A DNA stretch of 64,000 nucleotides, from NCBI GenBank assembly GCA_018806985.1, contig JADANN010000365.1, positions 1,226,001 through 1,290,000 of the forward strand, given 5' to 3'. The translations under genes were made by a program, and so were the position numbers. Positions 1 to 11,044 of this stretch are shown here, one piece after another (positions within the stretch are counted from its first letter, which is position 1; every line of letters starts with the position of its first letter). A model generated the notes under the pieces. That model was given only the letters and a program-made list of their open reading frames with translations, was not told where the DNA came from and did not search any database. The DNA is from Angiostrongylus vasorum. Lineage: Eukaryota > Nematoda > Chromadorea > Rhabditida > Metastrongylidae.

Positions 1-190
1 CACCGACCCGATGGTCAGAATTCTTCAGGAAAAACGTAGTAGAAAGGTATGACGCTCGACGAGTCCCTAGGGCGAGCAGAACCCACTGGGCTATTCATGT
101 ACGCGACGGGGAAAAATGCAAGATTTACTGGTGCCCCTTCGAGTCACTGGACGATCATCAGCGGGACTACAGGTGATATGTATGCAAGCA
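1..190 (+). mobile_element. 3' end of an RTE-type LINE (cut by window edge)
   Basis: The plus strand reads as the C-terminal tail of an RTE LINE reverse transcriptase polyprotein, with the pattern PTRWSEFF, then RYDA, then HWAIHVRD, then IYWCPFESLDD, followed by a stop. The same tail is readable at 13.55-13.80 kb, 40.39-40.58 kb and, inverted, 34.59-34.70 kb. The element starts outside the window. Confidence 0.75.
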
Positions 191-627
191 CATTTGGATT
201 TGGATATAAGTAGTTTCTACGAGACTTCTTTTTTTTTGAATTTGTTCTATCCAAGACATTTATAAGTTCGACACACATTCACTTTGGCGTCTTAGCCCTG
301 TGTTCGTCAAGGTTGGTGGAATTGTAGCAAACTTATTTGTTAACAATCAGACACTAATTTGCCATCAGTTGCTTTCACGGAGTCATTCTATGAACATAAA
401 CTCCGTGAATCTACATACGCCAACCTAAACCTTCCAATGATTATACCTTAGCATATTAGCGATCTTAAAGGTGGACTACATTCCATTCTTTCTAAAATTC
501 CTGGGCTTTCGCACAAATTCTTCACACAGCTTCCATAACTCCGTTGCCATAGATTTTGCACAGAAGGATGATGGTGGGTAGTTCGTACTCTACGTATTAC
601 ATCGATTAGGATGGTTTTGTGGATAAA
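191..627. other. No gene seen
   Basis: AT-rich sequence between the LINE tail and a SINE. I see no exon with convincing splice signals and no recognisable repeat. Confidence 0.5.
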
Positions 628-865
628 GTAAAAGCTCTTGGCCTTGATTAATCCCTCAGGGATGTGCCATGTATTGCACTTAATCGAGCATCTTCGCAGG
701 TGATTGAATGCAAATATGTATCGAACCAATGCTGCTATCTTTCCAAACAAGTTTAAAACTGATTTGCTAACCCCAGTGGGATGGAAGGCTTGTTGAGCCT
801 GTGGCGTGGAGACTGATCCCATGTGTATTGCAGGGCGCCCCCCGACCACTGCGAAACACCCGTGG
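628..865 (-). mobile_element. tRNA-derived SINE, family 1, degraded copy
   Basis: A minus-strand copy of the commonest short repeat in the window. The 3' tail (GAGCTTTA-like end) lies at low coordinates and the tRNA-like head, with a recognisable A-box region, near 865. It is among the more diverged copies. Confidence 0.8.
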
Positions 866-1829
866 TTTTGTATACGAGTTAGTAATTGGGAATGCTCTAA
901 CCATGAACTAAACATATTGTCGTAAAGTGTAAACCTCGCTACTGAATTCTACACACTTCGGATAGGATTTCATACCCCCCTCCGCGTTCGCTTTTTGATG
1001 GAAGATGAAACAATGAAAGATAAAAAGAAATGTCAAACCAAAAGTTCAGTCTGCCCTAATACGACGAACTGTTCGCTACGTAGAGGCCTTCGTATGGCGA
1101 ACCTCAGCCAGAACTGACGTTCTACAAGAAACTAGTCAGTGGCAGATGTTCCTAATATTGACACTCTGAAAGTTCATAAAACATAGGCAAGTTCCTCGTA
1201 GTGAGTTGACAATCAAGTCAAGACTAGAATTGTGTAAGAGGAGATTACCTCACCATATAAACGGAGAGCTCAACCATTTAATCACGGGGATATATGCAGA
1301 CAAACCTTTTAAGGAACATAAAACAACTTCAAGACATAAAAATAGTTCTCAGATAACTCTTATGTAGCACAAATGGTAGTTTCGATTCAGCAAATGTTGT
1401 ATAGAATCGTATCGCTTAACTTCAATAGATACTTTAGTCAATCTTGATAAGCCTATGAAAAATTAAAGTACATTATTTACAACATTCAATTTACAGAGCA
1501 GAATAAACGATGAAACAGGAAAGGGGGTAATGGAACATCCCAGCGAAAAACATTGTCACATATTAGTACCGAAGCTAGTTTACCGGAGCAATAATACGAA
1601 TGAGGTGGGTACTCATCCTCAGTACGAGGGACAAACATCAAAAAGGAAAACATTGTGGATAACTTAAGGGCGACATCCATGAGAGTGATATCAGGTTGGA
1701 TGAGACAGAATGGATTAAGATGGAGATACATTTGTACTTAAAAGGACAAAGAAAAACGAAAACAAGGTCGAAGATATGCTTATAGACGATGGTTAACGTA
1801 ATGTATAAGCCGCTTTCACGTGCTACTAT
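866..1829. other. No gene seen
   Basis: The stretch downstream of the kinase gene probably includes its 3' UTR. No further exon or recognisable repeat was found. Confidence 0.4.
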
Positions 1830-4363
1830 TTACTTAGAAGCCTGCAAAGGCAATTGTTGGAAGTAGAAATTCATTTTCTCTGCGACTTCTAAAACCTGGG
1901 CCGTTTCAGGACGACGAGATGGATCGGAGCAAATGCAGTGAGAAACGAGACTTCGCAGCTGAAATATCCACGCAACATCATAGTCTTTTCAGTGTAGAAA
2001 AGTTAACAAAAGACTGATTTCAGTAAATAACCCCACACTGGAAAAGCTACTTATAAACCACGAAGAGAAAAAGAGTAATAAGAAACCTGCGAGGAATATA
2101 TGTCTGCCGGTAGAGGTGGATATTCGCAGTTTTCTATCTTCTTGCACAGCGAATATAGATTCATCTTATCGCCATAAAATGGTGACTGCAATGCTGCCAT
2201 TTCATACAGCAAGCATCCAATTGACCACAAATCCGATTTGAAATTGTATCCAGACTCTTGGATGCGTTCTGGAGACTGAAAATGTAATGAAAAAATACGC
2301 ACGGAGAGTTTCTATGGATAATAAAATAAAGCATAGAGCTCTCGGTGTTGATCAATTCCTGAGGGATGCGCCATGCGTTCGACTTCATTAAGCATCGTTT
2401 AGAGGTGACTGGATGCATATATGGCGTTTACAATGACTCGCGGTGGCCTACCGATGTATCGAGCCAATTTGGCGACTCGTGTGTGTCACAGGGGGCTTTC
2501 GAGCAGCGCGCCACACGCGCCTACTATGGATGGTTGGAGTAAAACCATTAAAGAATATTTTAAGAACAAACCATGTAATACGGTGTGCCAACAAGTGAAT
2601 GAGCCGCAGTGGTTTTTGAACTAAAAAAACGACCAAGTCCCAAATCACCCAATTTTACAATTCCTTCAGAAGTTATAAATACATTTGCAGGCTTGATATC
2701 TAAAATAATGTCAATAAATTAAACAGCAAAATCGACGAGATTAAGCAATTTCCCCTAACTACCTCTGTGCATTATACGCTTAGAGTGCATGTGTGCGACA
2801 GCCCTCGCCAATTGAACAAAATATTTCCAAATCGTTCGCTCAGGTATCAACCGACCGTTTTTCTTGAAATGCTGAAAAAAACGGAATGCCTAGCGGATAT
2901 GAGGAATTGCCTAGAATGAATCTCGTACAAAATAGGTGCATAAGTGAAAACGAAGTAGAAAGGAAAGGAAGAAAGACTTTGATCATTCGACTCATATCTC
3001 CAGCTTCAGCAAGCTCCAATACGATGTTCAGCTGATTGTGGTCAACGAAACTAGCATGACATCTAAAAAAGAACTGCAACAAATTCAGAATGCACTTTTC
3101 CTAAGCCAGAAGAAAAATTAGCAATGAAGCAAAAAACAGGACCTAATAATATTAACATGATTCAACTGCTTAAGCAAGTCAATTTCCTTCAGACAGTCTT
3201 GACGAGCCTTTTGATCAACCATTTCGAAAACCTAAAACTTTTTAAGAGTCGTAGAAATCGAGTAGATTAAGCCTTGGAGCTACGAAATTTCAAAAAATGA
3301 CCTGAATTTTCTTGAAAGCAACGGTTTGACCACTCCAATTGCATTTAGCTCGAAAAACCTAGGATTAAAAGACTAAAGTAATGAAAAACACTTTCTGAGT
3401 GAGCGCTAAATTTACAGACCGTGGCAAATAAACGGGTGTAAATGTTATTCACGGGAAGGGTTACTCAAGCAAAATATATTTGTCATAGCTAGAATAAAAC
3501 GGCAACATACATCTATGGCCTTTTGTAAGGTCACCATGATTCTTCTCTTTTATTGACACTTAAACGTACCATGTAAAATCTTCATCTATTTCTTCCGATT
3601 CAAACTTAAACGATAAAGTATATAACTCCGAAAATACTCTAAAGATACAAAATTCTCGAAAATATATGAAAAATGAAGAAGCGGTAAGCGGACCATAGCC
3701 CCAATGCCACCAAGATCTCGTGCAGACAAACCTATACTGAAGAAAGGAATAATATCGTTGGTGTAACAGTGTGTAAACCTTTGATTGGAAAACTACCATT
3801 CTCATCCTTGCAAAGCATTTCTCTCGAAAATACTATGAACAAATGATGTTATATCTCCCTCGAGGTTGTTATTCACCACACGTTTACTTCCTTAAAAGAA
3901 CACGTACAACACAACGTTCGCTGACGTCTCGGCAGCATCGCCTTCTTCAGAGCCGTTTTTTACGTGCCTTCCACTTATGCGACTCTGGTCAGCGGCAACC
4001 ATATGCGACTCCGATCAGCGGCTCTTCCTCAGTGGAAGGCACGTAAAACAAACGGCTCTGATGAAGGCGATGCCGCCGAAACGTCAGCTACCGTTGTGTT
4101 GTGTGTTCTTCTTGTAAGGAAGTAGATGCCTGCTGAATAACAATCTCGAGATTGCTAAGAAAACGAGATATTCATAATCCAATGCCGAGGTTAATAGAAA
4201 GTCGATCTTGGCAACTATTACAAATGAGGCTAGTCATGAAGAAGCACTGACGACTTACCTCACTGAACATTCCTTTCCCTATTTTCTTCTCTATTGAAAA
4301 CATGTCTAACGTGAGTTGAGAAGGTGGCAGAAAGTCCCCAGTGGTCGAACTTAGTTCACTCAT
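1830..4363 (-). CDS. nekl-3: NEK6/7-like (NEKL-3-type) serine/threonine kinase; one exon unresolved
   Basis: Exons (-): 4259-4363, [one missing], 3143-3231, 2978-3062, 2763-2871, 2572-2699, 2087-2275, 1830-1958; all phases agree. In order they give the glycine loop (IGKGMFSE), the alpha-C helix with [11 protein letters not shown], the hinge ([12 protein letters not shown]), the catalytic loop HRDIKPANV, the NEK-type DLG, the activation segment [12 protein letters not shown], and a C-lobe ending LPLQASK plus TAA. About 277 residues are visible against about 300 in NEK7, which fits a kinase domain with almost no tail. The family acts in mitotic spindle function and, in C. elegans, in moulting and clathrin traffic (established knowledge). 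The exon for the VALKK catalytic lysine, expected between 3232 and 4258, was not found intact. A frame near 3700-3740 reads [10 protein letters not shown] after a possible acceptor but then loses the motif. The gene could be functional with an exon I missed, or damaged. The symbol is given by similarity to the C. elegans orthologue. Confidence 0.85.
2333..2522 (-). mobile_element. tRNA-derived SINE, family 1, internally deleted, in kinase intron
   Basis: The tail, target-like 3' half and head are present, but the central block (the segment common to both SINE families) is missing. It lies in the intron between kinase exons 2572-2699 and 2087-2275, in the same orientation as the gene. Confidence 0.8.
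3855..4155. repeat. Foldback (long inverted repeat) element in kinase intron 1
   Basis: The left arm runs from about 3855 to 3975 and the right arm from about 4035 to 4155. They are reverse complements of each other over most of their length, with a short loop (about 3976-4034) that itself holds two near-identical CATATGCGACT-type segments. Both arms carry the GAAGGCGAT...GAAACGTCAGC motif found in other foldbacks of the window (15.54-15.80 kb). Confidence 0.85.
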
Positions 4364-4731
4364 CTTGAAGATGCACATCATGCGCTTAAGGAGTTAGGTA
4401 AGGTGGATGGAAACGAAGAGAAATAAGTTCGTGCAAACTCATGCTTTCGTTTCGAGAACAGAATATATAGTCTACAAAAAGACTTTATTTCACAGTAGCT
4501 ATCAACAATGCAAAGACGGGCCGAATGTGCCACAGGAAATATACAGAAAACAAGAAGTTTACTTTCTACAGATGGTGTGTATAAGTGTAGTAGCTCCTGA
4601 ACGTGTTCACAAATTCTACAAAGAGGAAAGTAGAGGCAATGACAGCCATTAAAACAAAGTTACTTAACAACGGAAGCGAACATGGTAAGACAATCTTCCA
4701 GCAAATGCTCCAAAGTCTCAAAATCAGGGCT

Positions 4732-7700
4732 TTACTTCTCATAACCCGCAAGACTTTCGTCTAAAAACCGGAGTATTACTTGGGTGCCAAGTGGTGAGAG
4801 GAATTTAAATTTTGAATACGTAGAAGAAAACATGGTTGTTTCTTTTGACACCAAGCATCCCGTGAACAGAAGAGTTCTCGCCTCCTGCACTCTACCCGAA
4901 GAAAGTGAAGAAAGGAAGTTTTTGAAAACAGAAAATTCTTCAGGAGACAAAGAAGACTCATCTACTGCACGCAGCCTCGAGGAGTTCTGAAACCTATTGA
5001 AGTTGTAGTCAAGGAAAATGCGAAAAACCACTGCCCAATGTCATAATTATTGGAACACAATCAAAGGAAATAAGTACCTCGGAAGCTCCACCAACAGTAG
5101 CGTTTTCATAAAGTTCCTTGAACACTTTGTGCCGCCCACTAGCGCAAAGCTAAAAGCTTTGAACTGAATAAAAGACGAACGGAGAACCAAATCCAGACAT
5201 TATTCTGACAGCAAAACTACTTCTAACCATGGTTCTTTGCAAAAGCAACACAGTTATAACTTCCAAATCCTTCAACATTCGACGACCATATAAGCTCCTA
5301 AAATCTTGAAAAAGTTTGAACACCATTTTCAAGAGCAAAATCAAGAAGCGTAACGAATACTGGTAGCTATAGACACAGGTCAAGGAAACCGTGCAGTAGT
5401 AACTGAACTGCTAAGACTTTCAGTAGCTTCCGCACTCTCTAAAGTCCTAAATTATAAAGAAGATTCTCACTTTTTAATATGAAGATCAAGCAGAAACTAT
5501 AAGAAAAACGATTCCTTATGGCCAAATTAATATTCAAAACGGAGGTATGTACGTAATAGGGTAGTGAACTCGTGAGTCGTAGCAATATTAAGCAATCCCA
5601 CTTGTGGCTGCAGATCAGCCGTTGAGGATTGCTAATGATTGGCGTACAGATCATGCCTTTACCTCCCAACGGTTAACCACCTCATCGTGGATGGATGGGA
5701 GGTGTTCCTAGGTGTCCGGCTGCCATGCACAGCGGGAAGATTCGGCGTTTCCGTCAGGAAGCCCAGCTAACAGTAAACAAATACCAGGGTCTACCACCGT
5801 CCTGGTAGCAAACTAATCGCATGGTGTTAAATCTCCCTCAGATCCACAAGGGCTGCGACTGCATGTGGTGGTAACGAACTGGGGCAGACTTTCGCCAGGC
5901 TGTCCTCGAGATCCAGAGAATCACAATGGCTAAACCAGCAAACTCTGAAAAGTGGAAACTTTGCTGGGGCCTGCACAATAACGAAGAAGGGCCATACGAG
6001 TATCCACGTAAGTATTATGCCTTTGACTAAAATAACACTGGAAAGCGTACAGTTCTCTAGAATTATGAGAACTAAGCTTCAGTGGAAGATAAAAACAATA
6101 GGCATGGCACACGACGTCAATATTTGGAAACAAAAGACCGTAGTATATAAAAAATCCAAAACGTCTACACATAACATTGCCAACCTGGGTCTATTCTTCA
6201 TTACAACCATCCAGAGATCATCCAGATCAGCCAAGAGATGTTCATACTGATATAAATGAAAGTGAATGGTGGCAATTGAATACAGAGCTCGAGTATGTGC
6301 AAAAAATTCACCTTCAAGGAGTCGAACGGCTCTTTGAGCATGCTCAGTTGCCATTTCGACATGTTCACAACTGATCAAGACTTTGCTAGCCTCCAACGAC
6401 AGCAGTCCTGAAAAGTCAACATTGCACATTAATTCAACAGAATGCCTGTAACTATTATGCTTAAGAGAGCGCTTCGTCGGATATTCTATTTACACATGGC
6501 ATCGGCAGCCTCACCTAAAAAAAAGATAGAGTTCTCGGCGTCAACCAATCCTTAGGAATGTGCCATGCATTCAACTTCATTTAGCATCGTCTGAGGTGAC
6601 TGAATGCATATCTGGCCTTTACAATGACTCGAAGTGGTCTACCGATGTATCGAGCCAGTGCCGCTATCCTCGCGGACAGGTCTGGTACCAATTTGCCGAC
6701 CTAGAAGGGATGGAAGACGTGGTGAATCTGGGGCACAGAGATCGATCCTTTGTGCATTGCAGGGCATCTCCGATCACTACGTTACCGCGCCCATCAGCCT
6801 TACGTAGTGGTCAACGATGCTGGCAACACAATGCAAGAGTTCGTATTGACATCCAGAGGGTTATTTTTTATACCGTGTCAACTTCAAAATCCTCCTAACG
6901 ACATTTCATTGGTATGTGCTTTAAACATAAAGGACAAAAGGATAAAGCTCTCGGCGTTCATCAATCCCTGAGGGATGCACCACGGATTCGACTTCATTAA
7001 GCATCGTGTGGAGCATATCTGGCCTTTACAATGACTCGCGGTGGCCTATCGATGCATCGAGCCACTGCTGCTATCCTGACAAGCTTGGTACCAATTTGCC
7101 GACCTCGGAGGGATGGAAGGCTTGCTCGACCATGGCCCAGAGGACCGATTCCACGTGCGTGTTGCAGGGCACCTCCGACCACTGCGCCACACGCGCCCTT
7201 TTTGTGCTTTGAACATAACGCAGTATTATCAAACTCATGTGATGTAGAAAGACCTCATTAGAGTGAAATATCGCAAGTCACTAAAACTGTACTCTGCGCT
7301 CGCACTTAATACGTTATATGAATCTGGTTTTAACTGACGGCACCATTCCTTTAATCACATTCCATCGTCTCTACTATAACAACAACTTTCATAGCCGGAT
7401 TTTGGAAGCAACTGCTAAGAAAATTCGTGTGCTATTCCCATATACTGGTGACGATCCGAACATGTGGAGCTGCAGGAAGACGGACACGGCGCGTTCACTT
7501 CAGTGCACTACTGTGGCTGTTTATTTTGCCTCAGAGGATTTTTTTTTTGCCACACCGTTCGTCCTCATTCGATCGCTACCTCAACAGAGATGCCGCATCT
7601 AGCATAGTACGAGAAAAACTACAGTTTAGAAATACGAAAAAATATGGCAAAAAGCTCGGTGCGTCAATATAAATAGCAGAAAATTAAATGAACCATATAT

Positions 7701-9753
7701 GACTCATGCCGTTGTCAATGTGTTAATAGCGTCCACTTTAGCATGAAACTCATGAATCCAAAAAATTCGATCTAATGATGTAGTGAACATCAGCAATTTT
7801 TTTGATGACATAGTACACTACTCTTTTTCAACCTGACAACCATGAACTTGGAAATTTTTTGTACAATCGCCGGAAATTGGAATACTTAAGGAGTTAAGGA
7901 ATTTTAAAAGAGAGCCCACAGTATTGTTCTAAGACTATATGTAAGCTCTAGAAAATTAACCTTATCGAAAAAAGCAAAACATTAAATAAAAAAGTGAAAA
8001 AAGTCGGGGAAAAAAATTGAAAATAGGAACGAACATAATGAAAGACTTGAGAAACTTTAACGCACGCGTGGCAAGTGTCCATAGTCATGATAGACACCTT
8101 CGTAGCCAACTTAACAAAAAACTTACCGCTCAATCGACATACCATTAGATACAAACAAGGGCCCTAATGAAAGAAAGGAGGTAAAACAATTTCGCGCATG
8201 CCAGGAAATTAGTAACTCTTCATAGTAGAAAAGGCAGACTGCTTCAAGGATTTATACATGCTAACAGGTTTTTACTGTAGGCAATAAAATCCACTACGAG
8301 TCGAACCATGTTTGCTCAAAGTTGAAGAGCGTGAGAGCAGATTTCTTACCTCGCAATTAGATGCCTTGTAGGACAGTTGTGAGTCGAATGAGTCTATTAA
8401 GGGATAAGCCTCTTACTATTCACCGCTACTTAACACTTAGCGGCACCGCTTCGTCACGGTGGAGGAAGTAAACAATCGACAGAAACGTTTACATAAAAGG
8501 CAAAATGCTATCCGTGTTTAATAAAATTTTGTAAGAAACAGTTTATGGAACAAGTCTCTTGGCCTATGTGAGCCGTGGTGCAACTCTTCGCTTTTTTGGG
8601 AAAAAAGAAATTCGAACTGCATTTTTTCTTTGAACATCAAACAACTCTGCAGAACGAAAGTGAGAATTCAAGACGTTCACGATACTACTCATGGTTTAAC
8701 CTATTCCGCCAACTGTCCATTGCAGTTTGGACCAAGCGACCGTATTATCACTACATAGTGTCCGAATTCAGTTTAGTGGGATCCAGAGATGTTTTTATCA
8801 CACTATGTATATTGATTCGATGGCTAGTCGAAACCAGATCAAAAATGGAAATGGTGATGCTAGAAAAACCACTCTCTACACTTAGTGATTTACAGAAAAC
8901 TTTTTTTCAGAAAGTTCATTGACCCGATAACTTGATTAACAAATAACTTTCATTTCTTTTTAATCACTAGTTTTACTGCATGGAATTTGCGGATAAAAAA
9001 AACTGGAATAAACTCAATATAGGGTGACAAATACTTCGAAGTGTTGACAACAATGCATTTGCATAATGGACCATAGTAACTAGCAGTACATATACTATTC
9101 ATACTCATAGATCGATAGAGTGAAGCCTTTTCTACAATCCCATTATATTCAAAACCTCTCAAGTCCCCTGGTTACTCAGCGGAGATCTTTTATTGGAAAA
9201 AAAAAGAAAAGAAAAGAAGGTCAGCAGCCCACAAAAAACTGCTCGCATTCAATTGCGCCAGCTACGAACAGCGCCGTGGTTGAATGCGTCAAACTAATTA
9301 GTCACTCGCTCGTCACTCGGCTACTCGTAATTAATCACAAAACCTACGCATCACAACGAACTGGTTTCTCAACTTCATTTCTTAAAATCACACTTACCAG
9401 CAAGTCTCAGAGCTTTCATTTCCAAGCATAATCTGACAGCTTTTGAATAGAAGTCAGCGATTTCATTAGGAAAGTAGCTTTGAACTGAAACAGGATAATG
9501 CTTGTCTAGAAAATTCAAATTAGTGACATTCCAATGAACCCGCTATATTTCAGAGAATAAACAGCATAAAAAAATAAATAACAAATAACGACCGAACAAG
9601 AGAAAGGAGCACAAAGCAGTTGTGAGTCTGACATACTCAGGCTTCTGCCATTCAGTTCTACTTGAAAGGCATCGAAGAGGAGATGAGCGGCGATCAGGTA
9701 CTGTTTCCTCTCCTCGTTGTGGTTGCCCATTTTCCGGTGTATATTTGCTTGCT
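4732..9753 (-). CDS. Unrecognised multi-exon protein, probably helical-repeat (TPR-like)
   Basis: Likely exons (-): 9637-9753, 9398-9484, 8350-8393, then an unresolved stretch, 6208-6407, 5553-5607, an unresolved part near 5300-5370, 5078-5149 and 4732-4986 (stop TAA). Consensus GT/AG borders and compatible phases link exons 1-3 and 6208-6407 to 5553-5607. The peptides are helical and TPR-like: FPNEIADFYSKAVRLCLEMK in exon 2, then EMATEHAQRAVRLLEGE, TRALYSIATIHFHLYQYEHL and LADLDDLW in 6208-6407, and ASGRHKVFKELYENA in 5078-5149. I do not recognise the family and assign no function. The terminal exon (SPEEFSVFKNFLSSLSSGRV...) is less certain, because the opposite strand is also open at 4784-4990. 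The introns hold two SINEs and a 5'-LINE repeat. A first exon with a start codon was not identified. It lies upstream of, and in the same direction as, the kinase gene about 370 bases away, so co-transcription is possible. Confidence 0.5.
5663..6005 (+). repeat. LINE-5'-end-like repeat, copy 1
   Basis: A block of about 340 bp shared with 43497-43858 and 48299-48675. Shared landmarks in order are a CTCATCGTGG start, AGGTGTTCCTAGGTGTC, GGAAGCCCAG, TAAATCTCCCTC, GCGACTGC, GGCAGACTTT and GCTGGGGCC...GCACAA. The middle resembles the 5' untranslated end of the RTE LINE at 30.7-33.5 kb. Confidence 0.7.
6527..6793 (-). mobile_element. tRNA-derived SINE, family 1
   Basis: A minus-strand copy, near full length. 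The tail is at about 6527 and the central block near 6680-6725. The head is disturbed by a short insertion close to the A box (CACTACGTTACCGCGCCC). It lies in an intron of the unrecognised gene. Confidence 0.85.
6941..7200 (-). mobile_element. tRNA-derived SINE, family 1
   Basis: A second minus-strand copy only about 150 bp from the previous one. The A box (TGGCGCAGTGG on the minus strand) and the central block are clear. A short deletion affects the GGTGACTGAATGC segment. Confidence 0.9.
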
Positions 9754-9959
9754 CTGCATGGCAAATTACAGAATGTCGAGAGAGTTCTTCATCCCTAAAA
9801 CGTGGACCAAGCTAACTGATACAAATTCGAATACACAGGAAGAATAGAATTAAATCAATTCATTCTTAGTGGGAAGCTGAAGGATATAAAATGTTTTGTA
9901 TGTGGCGTGGGACAAAGATATGTGTAATGTTAATGCACCCCCATATCAACACAAATATT

Positions 9960-10445
9960 AATCAAAACATAATCACTTATTATCTACTACCTATTCTTTT
10001 TTCTTAGCAGGGTATAATATGACATATAATCATAATGATGTTGATATATTTGCAAAACTCCGAACCACAGGTGTCTGCGGTGGGGATCGCACCTCGTTAC
10101 TACCGTTTCTGAGGGTTACCGTTTTCACCACCACATCATGCATGTCCTTCGTTTTACCTTGATCTCAGCCGTGTATTATACAGCTCCAGCCTACAGCCGA
10201 TTCATACTTCAGCTTCAGTTTAACTGGGTTCAATGCCGATTTGTGCTCCCAGATCAATTCCGTTGATGGGTGACTGCTAACAGCGCATGTAAAACACGGC
10301 TGAGAGAAAGGCAAAACGAACGACATGCATGGTGCGCTGGTGAACTCCTGGAAAAAGGTAATAACGAGGTTCATTCGCCGTCGCAGACACCTGCGGTCCG
10401 GAGTATTGCAAATATGTCAGCATCACTGTAGTTGTATAAATCAAA
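9960..10445. mobile_element. Non-autonomous inverted-repeat (MITE-like) element
   Basis: A left terminal repeat (about 10020-10085, ATTTGCAAAACTCCG...ACAGGTGTCTGCGG) matches the reverse complement of the right terminal repeat (about 10376-10441). No transposase frame lies between them. Related pieces occur at 16.77-17.11, 18.05-18.22 and 51.02-51.34 kb. Confidence 0.75.
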
Positions 10446-10758
10446 ATATACTCCCCTTTCATCCAAACCAACGGAAGGACAGCAACTAGCTTTCACGATG
10501 ACGTTATAGATGCAAACGTCAGAACGCCGAAATGGAGTCGCCTTTATAAAAGCACAACACTACTCATATTTCCAAGACGGAATATTCTAACAATAGGCAC
10601 TATGTTACTATATGTTCCGAAGCATCAAATTCTGGTACTTTATCACACCTCACAAAGAGGCCATGGACCAAACCAGATGACATTCGAACTGAGTGGTCAG
10701 CAACACATCAAATGCTTCAAAGCTAAAGTGATAATTAAGATTTGGTAATGGTTGTAAT
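10446..10758. other. No gene seen
   Basis: Short AT-rich spacer between the inverted-repeat element and a SINE. Nothing recognisable. Confidence 0.5.
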
Positions 10759-11044
10759 GGGCGTGTGTGGCGCAGTGGTCAGAGGCGCCCTGTAACACAT
10801 ACGCAGGATCGATCCCGCGCCCATGGCCCACCAAGCCTTTTATCCCTCAGGTGTCGGCAAATTGGTACCAGACTTGTCTCTCTGGGAGGATAGCAGCACT
10901 GGCTTGATACATCGGTAGGCCACCGTGAGTCATTGTAAAGGCCAGACATCCATTCAGTCACCTTCAACGATACTTAATGAAGTCGAATTCATGGCGCATC
11001 CCTCAGGAACTGATCAACGCCGAAAGCTTTATCCTTTTTTTTAA
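10759..11044 (+). mobile_element. tRNA-derived SINE, family 1, near-complete
   Basis: Head GGGCGTG with A box TGGCGCAGTGGTCAGAGGCG and B box GGATCGATCC, central block at about 10824-10885 (with a small insertion, TCTC), and a tail ending GCTTTATCC plus a T-rich run. Confidence 0.95.

Noticed and set aside
3776..3833. Missing kinase exon 2 at 3776-3833
   Set aside because: A 42-base phase-0 exon is possible ([14 protein letters not shown]), but it is too short and lacks the VALKK motif.
4784..4990. Plus-strand protein (68 residues, acidic) at 4784-4990
   Set aside because: Overlaps a minus exon that has an acceptor and agrees in phase with the preceding exon; the plus frame lacks splice or start support. 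Not fully excluded.
6750..7261. Open frames over SINE copies (for example 6560-6898, 7006-7261, 25804-26077, 36137-36404)
   Set aside because: The peptides are translations of the repeat in various frames and recur at every copy.
10759..10840. Genuine tRNA genes at the A/B-box sequences
   Set aside because: The boxes fit, but acceptor and anticodon stems do not close well and the same head recurs with a constant 200-bp tail. They are SINE heads.
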